A stretch of DNA of 7,691 nt, from positions 1 through 7,691 of the forward strand of contig JAILDS010000141.1 in assembly GCA_024689165.1 (NCBI GenBank), in the 5' to 3' direction. The position numbers and the translations under genes were made by a program. Below the pieces are notes generated by a model. It was not told the DNA's origin. It was given only the letters and a program-made list of their open reading frames with translations, and did not search any database. Origin of the DNA: Clostridia bacterium. GTDB lineage: Bacteria > Bacillota > Clostridia > Oscillospirales > Acutalibacteraceae. This document shows, piece by piece, positions 1 through 5,320 of this stretch. The first letter of the stretch is position 1, and the number at the start of each line of letters is the position of its first letter.

Positions 1-672
1 TCGCCCCTCGGGCTGATGGGGCCGATGATGGTGTCCGCCGCTAAGAGCGCGAAGGTCCCCGTCGCCGTCCACCTTGACCACGGGCTGACGCGCGGATGCA
101 TCCGCGAAGCTCTTGTACTCGGTTTTACGTCCGTGATGTTCGACGGCTCGCTGCTGAGCTTTGAGGACAATCTTGCGGAGTCATCGGGTATCTGCGCTCA
201 GGCTCACGGGTACGGCGCGACGTTTGAAGCCGAGCTCGGCGTAGTCGGCGGCAACGAGGGCGACACGGCGGAGCATAAAATCAAATGCACCGACCCCGCG
301 CTCGCTGAGGAATTCGCCGAAAAAAGCGGCTGCGACGCGCTTGCCGTCGCGATAGGAAACGCCCACGGCAACTATCCCGTACTGCCGGAGCTTCGTTTCG
401 ACGTCCTTGAGAAGATCGACTCTGCAACGGATTGTCCGCTCGTCCTTCACGGCGGAACGGGGATCACGCCCGCCATGTTCAGAAAAGCCATATCCCTCGG
501 CGTGAGGAAGATCAACATCGCCACGGCTTCGTTCGACGCGCTCGCCGCAGGCGCGAAAAAGTACTGCGAAAGCGTCGCCGCGCCGGACTATTTCAGGCTT
601 TCGGAAGAAATGTTCCTTGCAGTCAAGGACAACATTGTCAGACACATCAATATTTTCTCATCGGTCGCCTGA
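1..672 (+). CDS. iolJ: Class II fructose-bisphosphate aldolase family; probable 6-phospho-5-dehydro-2-deoxy-D-gluconate aldolase, 5' partial
   Basis: This is the C-terminal 223 residues of a zinc-dependent class II aldolase. The frame is open from base 1, so the ATG at 16 is internal and about 60 N-terminal residues (of a usual 280 or so) lie upstream. Numbering from the first visible residue, HLDHG carries the catalytic Asp (26) and a zinc-ligand His (27). GNAHG (His122) and LHGGTGI (His150) supply the other expected zinc ligands, and KINIAT (170-175) is the phosphate/substrate loop. In the inositol pathway the enzyme would split 5-dehydro-2-deoxy-gluconate 6-phosphate into dihydroxyacetone phosphate and malonic semialdehyde in the cytoplasm. 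Fold and mechanism are clear from the sequence. The substrate is inferred from the iol neighbours, because GatY/KbaY (tagatose-bisphosphate) and fructose-bisphosphate aldolases share these motifs. The C-terminal tail after residue 175 resembles remembered IolJ proteins only weakly. It is the first gene seen and lies 20 bases before iolC. Confidence 0.85.
   Translation, partial: SPLGLMGPMMVSAAKSAKVPVAVHLDHGLTRGCIREALVLGFTSVMFDGSLLSFEDNLAESSGICAQAHGYGATFEAELGVVGGNEGDTAEHKIKCTDPALAEEFAEKSGCDALAVAIGNAHGNYPVLPELRFDVLEKIDSATDCPLVLHGGTGITPAMFRKAISLGVRKINIATASFDALAAGAKKYCESVAAPDYFRLSEEMFLAVKDNIVRHINIFSSVA
91..106. repeat. 16-bp perfect palindrome inside iolJ
   Basis: CGCGGATG is followed directly by its reverse complement CATCCGCG, with no spacer, just after the HLDHG codons. 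It encodes ordinary protein sequence (the T-R-G-C-I-R-E stretch). It could be chance in GC-rich DNA; nothing nearby suggests an operator role. Confidence 0.4.
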
Positions 673-681
673 CCGGATGAC

Positions 682-687
682 AGGAGG
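682..687 (+). promoter_or_regulatory. Shine-Dalgarno site of iolC
   Basis: A perfect AGGAGG lies five bases before the ATG at 693, in the 20-base gap after the iolJ stop codon. It fixes the iolC start. Confidence 0.85.
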
Positions 688-692
688 TACAT

Positions 693-1712
693 ATGACGGA
701 ATACGTTAGTTTTGACAGAAGCAAAAAGTACTCGCTGATACTTCTCGGAAGGGCGGCCGTCGACCTTAACCCGGTCGACTACAACTGCCCGCTCAACGAG
801 AGCACCACCTTCAAAAGATACCTCGGCGGCTCCCCCGCCAACATCGCCGTCGGACTTGCCCGTCTCGGCGAAAAGGTCGGCTTTATCGGCAAGATCGCCA
901 ACGACCAGTTCGGCACCTTCCTGAAGGATTATTTCGACAAGGAGGGCATCGACACCTCCAACCTCACCCGCTGCCCGAACGGCCCGCGGACGGGGCTCAC
1001 CTTCACAGAGATCAAATCCCCGACCGAAAGTTCCATAATGATGTACCGCATCGAGGCCGCCGACCTGAAGCTCGACACCTCCGACGTCGACCCCGAATAT
1101 ATCAAACAGGGCGCCGCTCTGCTCATATCCGGCACTGCGCTGAGCGAAAGCCCCTCCCGCGAGGCGGCGCTCAAGGCGCTGTTCATCGCCGGGCGCGAGG
1201 GCATCCCCGTCATTTTCGACATCGACTACCGTCCCTACAGCTGGAAGGGTCCCGAGGAGATCGCCGTCTATTATTCGATCGTCGCTTCCCATGCGGATAT
1301 AATCCTCGGGTCGCGCGAGGAATACGACCTGACCGAGCGCTTCTGCGGGCTCGACGGCACGGACGCGGCGACCGCCGCCTACTGGCATTCGAAAAACGCC
1401 AAGATCGTCATCGTCAAGCACGGCAAGGAAGGCTCCACCGCCTACACGAACGACGGCAAAAACTATTCCGTGCGCCCGTTCCCGGTCAAGCTGCTCAAAT
1501 CCTTCGGCGGCGGCGACGGCTACGCCAGCGCTTTCCTGTATTCGATCTTCAACGGAAAGAGCATCGACGACGCGCTCGAGTTCGGCTCGGCCTCCGCAGC
1601 TATGCTCGTCGCCTCTCACGCCTGCTCCGAGGACATGCCCACCGTCGGGGCGGTCGAGAAATTCATCGCCGAAGAAAAAGCTCTTTACGGTGAAATGGTC
1701 GCGAGGGTCTGA
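693..1712 (+). CDS. iolC: 5-dehydro-2-deoxygluconokinase (PfkB/ribokinase family)
   Basis: This 339-residue sugar kinase is full length for IolC. It transfers phosphate from ATP to the 6-hydroxyl of 5-dehydro-2-deoxy-D-gluconate, making the substrate of the aldolase encoded just upstream. The N-terminal PfkB signature is visible as GGSPANIAVGLARLG (45-59), followed by GFIGKIANDQFG. The C-terminal ATP/anion-hole motif is SFGGGDGYASAF (270-281), with Asp275 as the expected catalytic base. The downstream SASAAMLVASHACSEDMP segment matches the IolC pattern of a Ser/Ala-rich helix followed by a Cys-Ser motif. The oxyanion motif is usually GAGD in this superfamily, and here it reads GGGD, a mild change. 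The start is supported by a strong ribosome site at the right distance. The gene ends two bases before iolB. Other PfkB kinases such as 2-keto-3-deoxygluconate kinase are the alternative, but both context and motifs favour IolC. Confidence 0.95.
   Translation: MTEYVSFDRSKKYSLILLGRAAVDLNPVDYNCPLNESTTFKRYLGGSPANIAVGLARLGEKVGFIGKIANDQFGTFLKDYFDKEGIDTSNLTRCPNGPRTGLTFTEIKSPTESSIMMYRIEAADLKLDTSDVDPEYIKQGAALLISGTALSESPSREAALKALFIAGREGIPVIFDIDYRPYSWKGPEEIAVYYSIVASHADIILGSREEYDLTERFCGLDGTDAATAAYWHSKNAKIVIVKHGKEGSTAYTNDGKNYSVRPFPVKLLKSFGGGDGYASAFLYSIFNGKSIDDALEFGSASAAMLVASHACSEDMPTVGAVEKFIAEEKALYGEMVARV
1703..1707 (+). promoter_or_regulatory. Shine-Dalgarno site of iolB, inside the end of iolC
   Basis: GAGGG sits seven bases before the iolB ATG at 1715 and is embedded in the last codons of iolC. 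Ribosomes finishing iolC would therefore cover the iolB initiation region, which suggests translational coupling. Confidence 0.6.
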
Positions 1713-1714
1713 CG

Positions 1715-2485
1715 ATGCTTGAAGTACCTCAATACAACGAACACGGCGAAGCTTTGATCTGCGAGATGGGCAGGCTCCATCCCGAAATGGGTCTGACGAT
1801 CCGCGTCAAAAAGCTTGCCGCCGGCGAAAAGCTCGTTCTTTCAAGCGCCGAAAACGAGACCGCAGTACTGCTGCTGTCAGGCAAGCTCCTTTTCGAATGC
1901 CGGGACATAAAAGAGACCGGCGAAAGGGCGGACCCGTTTGAAAAAAAGCCCTTCGCGCTGCATTTTTCCAGAAACACTCAGGCCTGCTTCACCGCACTTG
2001 AAGCGAGTGAAATTCTGATCGAGGAAACGGACAACGAAAAAGAGTTCCCGCCCGTGTTCTACGATCCCGAAAACTGCCTGTATCAGGAATTCGGCAAGGG
2101 CCAGTGGGGCGGCGCAGGTCACAGGGTCGTTTCGACGATGTTCGACCTGTCCAATGCACCGTATTCGAACATGGTCATGGGCGAGGTTTTCAACATGCCG
2201 GGCAAATGGTCGAGTTACCCCCCGCACCATCACCCGCAGCCGGAGGTATACTACTACCGTTTCAATCCGTCTCAGGGCTTCGGTGCCTGCTTCATCGGCG
2301 ACGACGTTTATAAGTCCACCGACGGCTCCTGCTGCTTCATAACCCCCGGCAGCTCTCATCAGCAGGTCACCGCCCCCGGGTATGAAATGTACTACGTCTG
2401 GCTCATACGCCACATAGACGGCGACCCGTGGGACAAAACGCGCATATACGAGCCGGAGCACGAATGGCTCGCTTCCGCACTGTAA
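1715..2485 (+). CDS. iolB: 5-deoxy-glucuronate isomerase (KduI/IolB cupin family)
   Basis: IolB converts 5-deoxy-D-glucuronate, the product of IolD, to 5-dehydro-2-deoxy-D-gluconate, the substrate of IolC. The 256-residue protein has two cupin halves. The N-terminal half (about 1-110) is weakly conserved, with a beta-rich look around residues 40-60. The C-terminal half is recognisable: GKWSSYPPHHHPQPEVYYYRF (163-183) carries a canonical metal motif, His171-x-His173-x3-Glu177. It is followed by NPSQGFG and by TPGSSHQQV, with His215 as the likely fourth ligand, then by the family pattern APGYEMYYVWLI. The tail DPWDKTRIYEPEHEWL is also IolB-like. Most IolB proteins I recall are about 270 residues, with a longer loop between the His pair and the Glu; here that loop is only three residues. 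The protein is soluble and cytoplasmic, with no signal peptide. Identity is firm from motifs and operon position. Confidence 0.92.
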   Translation: MLEVPQYNEHGEALICEMGRLHPEMGLTIRVKKLAAGEKLVLSSAENETAVLLLSGKLLFECRDIKETGERADPFEKKPFALHFSRNTQACFTALEASEILIEETDNEKEFPPVFYDPENCLYQEFGKGQWGGAGHRVVSTMFDLSNAPYSNMVMGEVFNMPGKWSSYPPHHHPQPEVYYYRFNPSQGFGACFIGDDVYKSTDGSCCFITPGSSHQQVTAPGYEMYYVWLIRHIDGDPWDKTRIYEPEHEWLASAL

Positions 2486-2499
2486 AGCAAATAATGACG

Positions 2500-2505
2500 A
2501 AGGAG
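2500..2505 (+). promoter_or_regulatory. Shine-Dalgarno site of iolD
   Basis: AAGGAG lies eight bases before the ATG at 2514, in the 28-base iolB-iolD gap, the longest in the window. The gap holds no hairpin or promoter that I can recognise. Confidence 0.85.
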
Positions 2506-2513
2506 ATATCACT

Positions 2514-4430
2514 ATGTTACTGACAATGGCTCAGGCTCTCGTGAAGTTCCTTGACAACCAGTACGTATCCTTTGACGGCAAAGAAGAAAAGTTCGTCGAC
2601 GGGATCGCCACGATCTTCGGCCACGGCATCGTCGTCGGTCTCGGTCAGGCTCTTGACGAGGACCCCGGCTCGCTGAAGGTCTATCAGGGCAAGAACGAAC
2701 AGGGCATGGCGCACATGGCGACGGCGTTTGCCAAGATGCACAACAGGCGCAAGATCATCGCCTGTTCCTCCTCCATCGGCCCCGGCGCCGCGAACATGAT
2801 AACCGCCGCGGCGACCGCCACGGTCAACAACGTGCCCCTTCTGCTCATGCCCGCGGATTCCTTCGCGACCCGTCAGCCCGACCCGGTGCTGCAGCAGTTC
2901 GAGCAGGAGTATTCGCTGACCGTTACCACAAACGACGCCTACAAGCCCGTGGTAAGGTACTGGGACAGGGTGACCCGTCCTGAGCTTCTTATGACCGCCA
3001 TGCTCAACGCGATGCGCGCGCTGACAGACGTCGCCAACGCCGGCGCGGTCTGCGTCTGCCTCCCGCAGGACGCCGAGGGCGAAGCCTACGACTACCCCGA
3101 CAGCTTCCTTGCGAAGCGCGTCTGGACCATTCGCCGTCCCGTCCCCACCGACGAGGAGATTGAAGCCGCGGCGGCCGTCATCAGGAACGCCAAGAGGCCC
3201 CTTATGATCGTCGGCGGCGGCGTCCGCTACAGTGAGGCGGGCAAGACTGTCGAGGCGTTCTCCGACAGGATCAACTGCCCCTTTGCCGAGACGCAGGCGG
3301 GCAAGAGCGCGTGCCTTGCCTCCCACCCGATGAACGTCGGCGGCCTCGGCGTCACAGGCAACAGCTCCGGCAACGACATCGCAAAAGAGGCGGACGTCAT
3401 CATCGGCATCGGCACGAGGTATTCCGACTTCACGACCGCTTCCAAGTCGCTTTTCAGACCCGACGCGAAATTCGTCAGCATCAACACCTCACGCTTCGAC
3501 TCGCTCAAGCTCGATTCCGTTTCCGTCGTCGGCGACGCAAAGGTCGCCCTTGAAAAGCTCAGACTCCTGCTCGAGGGCTACATGGCCCCCTACACCGACG
3601 AGGTCGAACAGGCGAAAAAGCGCTGGGACGACGAGTATAAACGCCTCGCCGGCTACCACGTCGACGATATAGGCGGTTTCAAGCCGCTGATCGCCGCGAG
3701 GGACGAGAAGACCGCTCCGCAGTTCGCGGAAATGACAGGCTCCATGCTCACGCAGACCGAGGTGCTCGCAAGGATCAGAGAGCTCATCGACGGCGACGCA
3801 GTCGCGGTTGCGGCTGCCGGCAGTCTGCCCGGCGATATGCAGAGGATGTGGACGACCGACAGCCGCAACTCCTACAACATGGAATACGGCTATTCGTGCA
3901 TGGGCTATGAGATCGCCGGCGCTCTGGGCAGCAAGCTCGCCTGCCCCGACAAAGAGGTCTACGCCTTCGTCGGCGACGGCAGCTACCTGATGCTCCATTC
4001 CGAGCTTGTAACGAGCATACAGGAGGGCAAAAAGATAAACGTCCTGCTGTTCGACAACGCGGGCTTCGGCTGCATCAACAATCTCCAGATGGGCCACGGC
4101 ATCGGCTCCCTCGCAACGGAATTCCGCCGCAGGGACGATTCGGGCAGGCTCGACGGAGCTCTGCTGAACATCAGCTACGCGGCGGCAGCCGCAGGCTACG
4201 GCGTCAAGACCTACACGGTCACGAGCATGGCTGAGCTCGACGCCGCGATAGAGGACAGCAAAAAGCAGACCGTGTCGACCCTGCTCGACATAAAGGTTCT
4301 GCCCAAAACCATGACAGACGGCTACGGCGCGTGGTGGCACGTCGGCGACGCTCAGGTCTCCGGCAAGGAGAGCGTACGCAAAGCTTACGAAGAAAACGCG
4401 GAAGAACTCAGAAAGGCAAGGAAGTATTGA
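2514..4430 (+). CDS. iolD: 3D-(3,5/4)-trihydroxycyclohexane-1,2-dione acylhydrolase (ThDP-dependent, ring-opening)
   Basis: IolD hydrolytically opens the carbocyclic ring of the dione made by IolE, giving 5-deoxy-D-glucuronate. The 638-residue protein has the three-domain layout of thiamine diphosphate enzymes. The N-terminal pyrimidine-binding domain (about 30-200) contains YQGKNEQGMAHMA, with Glu62 as the expected cofactor-activating glutamate, and SSIGPGAANMITAAATA (86-102). The central domain (about 215-355) includes RPLMIVGGGVRYS and the stretch VIIGIGTRYSDF. The C-terminal diphosphate-binding domain carries GDGSYLMLHSEL (487-498) through LLFDNAGFGCINN (511-523), the metal/diphosphate motif with Asp488 and Asn515. 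EYGYSCMGYEIAGALG (457-472) is the region just before it. Length and all key residues match IolD. Acetolactate synthase is the nearest relative, but the NAGFGCINNLQMG pattern and the neighbours argue for IolD. Its stop codon overlaps the iolE start codon by one base. Confidence 0.97.
   Translation: MLLTMAQALVKFLDNQYVSFDGKEEKFVDGIATIFGHGIVVGLGQALDEDPGSLKVYQGKNEQGMAHMATAFAKMHNRRKIIACSSSIGPGAANMITAAATATVNNVPLLLMPADSFATRQPDPVLQQFEQEYSLTVTTNDAYKPVVRYWDRVTRPELLMTAMLNAMRALTDVANAGAVCVCLPQDAEGEAYDYPDSFLAKRVWTIRRPVPTDEEIEAAAAVIRNAKRPLMIVGGGVRYSEAGKTVEAFSDRINCPFAETQAGKSACLASHPMNVGGLGVTGNSSGNDIAKEADVIIGIGTRYSDFTTASKSLFRPDAKFVSINTSRFDSLKLDSVSVVGDAKVALEKLRLLLEGYMAPYTDEVEQAKKRWDDEYKRLAGYHVDDIGGFKPLIAARDEKTAPQFAEMTGSMLTQTEVLARIRELIDGDAVAVAAAGSLPGDMQRMWTTDSRNSYNMEYGYSCMGYEIAGALGSKLACPDKEVYAFVGDGSYLMLHSELVTSIQEGKKINVLLFDNAGFGCINNLQMGHGIGSLATEFRRRDDSGRLDGALLNISYAAAAAGYGVKTYTVTSMAELDAAIEDSKKQTVSTLLDIKVLPKTMTDGYGAWWHVGDAQVSGKESVRKAYEENAEELRKARKY
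4418..4424 (+). promoter_or_regulatory. Ribosome binding site deciding the iolE start
   Basis: AAGGAAG in the last codons of iolD lies five bases before the ATG at 4430. It supports that ATG over an in-frame upstream ATG at 4331, which would overlap iolD by 100 bases. Confidence 0.65.
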
Positions 4431-5320
4431 TGACATTCAACAACGTACGCCTGGGCATAGCGCCCATCGCATGGACCAACGACGACATGCCGGATCTCGG
4501 CGCGGAGAACACCTTTGAGCAGTGCGTCAGCGAAATGGCGCTGGCCGGCTTCAAGGGTACAGAGATCGGCAACAAGTATCCCAAGGACCCCGCCGTGCTC
4601 AAAAAGGCACTCGACCTCAGGGGCCTGCAGGTCTGCAACGCCTGGTTCTCGTCTTTCCTCACCACGGAGGATTACGACAAGGTCGAAGCAGAATTCATTA
4701 AGCACATCACCTTCCTGAAGGCTATGGGCGCGAAGGTCGTCGGCATCGCGGAGCAGGGCCACTCCATCCAGGGGCTCGACAAGCCGGTATTCGACGACAA
4801 ATACGTCATGAACGACGCCGAGTGGGACAGGCTTCTCGACGGCTGCAACCGCCTCGGAAAGGTCGCTAAAGACATGGGCATCTCCCTTACCTACCACCAC
4901 CACATGGGCACGGTCGTTCAGACCGAAGCGGAGGTGGACAGGCTGATGGAGGGCACCGATCCCGAGCTGTTCAGCCTGCTGTTCGACTCCGGCCACTTCG
5001 CATACTGCGGCGCGGACTATCTCGCCGTGCTCCAGAAATACGCCAAGAGGATTAAACACGTCCACCTCAAGGACATCCGCCCCGAGATGGTCAAAAAAGT
5101 AAAGGACGAGCATCTGTCCTTCCTTCAGGGCGTCAGGCTCGGCGCGTTCACCGTCCCCGGCGACGGCGCGATCGACTTCAGGCCCATCTTCGAGCGTCTC
5201 TGCGACAGCGGCTACGAGGGCTGGGTGCTCGTCGAGGCTGAGCAGGACCCCGCAAAGGCAAATCCGCTTGAATACGCCATCAAGGCGAGAAAATATATCA
5301 GGGAAGTGAGTGGTTTATAA
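4430..5320 (+). CDS. iolE: Inosose dehydratase (scyllo-inosose 2-dehydratase)
   Basis: IolE removes water from scyllo-inosose (2-keto-myo-inositol) to give the trihydroxycyclohexane-dione used by IolD. The product is 296 residues, normal for the family, and has a xylose-isomerase-like TIM barrel. The N-terminal IolE hallmark GIAPIAWTNDDMPDLG spans 9-24. It is followed by KGTEIGNKYP (42-51), TYHHHMGTVVQ (154-164), LLFDSGHFAYCG (183-194), RIKHVHLKDIRP (207-218), FTVPGDGAIDF (240-250) and GWVLVEAEQDP (264-274). Asp186, His212 and Glu269 are plausible metal or catalytic positions by analogy with the barrel family; that assignment is inference. I start at the ATG overlapping the iolD stop (TGATG). 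The longer reading from 4331 adds 33 arginine-rich residues before the conserved start and lacks support. The end overlaps the iolA start by one base (TAATG). Confidence 0.96.
   Translation: MTFNNVRLGIAPIAWTNDDMPDLGAENTFEQCVSEMALAGFKGTEIGNKYPKDPAVLKKALDLRGLQVCNAWFSSFLTTEDYDKVEAEFIKHITFLKAMGAKVVGIAEQGHSIQGLDKPVFDDKYVMNDAEWDRLLDGCNRLGKVAKDMGISLTYHHHMGTVVQTEAEVDRLMEGTDPELFSLLFDSGHFAYCGADYLAVLQKYAKRIKHVHLKDIRPEMVKKVKDEHLSFLQGVRLGAFTVPGDGAIDFRPIFERLCDSGYEGWVLVEAEQDPAKANPLEYAIKARKYIREVSGL

Noticed and set aside
16..18. ATG at 16 as the true start of the aldolase
   Set aside because: The frame is open to base 1, and the class II aldolase family has about 60 more residues before this point, so the gene is cut by the window edge.
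588..1619. Long minus-strand open frame (343 codons) opposite iolC
   Set aside because: It lies opposite a clear kinase gene. Its composition (Gly/Val/Ala/Asp-rich, no recognisable domain) is what the antisense frame of GC-rich, C/G-ending codons produces.
2486..2513. Possible promoter or terminator in the iolB-iolD gap
   Set aside because: Only 28 bases with a ribosome site; no -35/-10 pair, hairpin or T-run is visible.
2517..3326. Minus-strand open frame (269 codons) opposite iolD
   Set aside because: It is antisense to an intact ThDP enzyme, with no ribosome site or motif recognised. It is a codon-bias shadow.
4331..4429. Upstream in-frame ATG that would lengthen IolE by 33 residues
   Set aside because: The extension is arginine/lysine-rich, overlaps iolD by 100 bases and precedes the conserved IolE N-terminus. 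The ATG at 4430 has a ribosome site and the usual overlap geometry.
3489..4436. Minus-strand open frame (315 codons) opposite the second half of iolD
   Set aside because: It mirrors conserved IolD codons and shows no protein family features.
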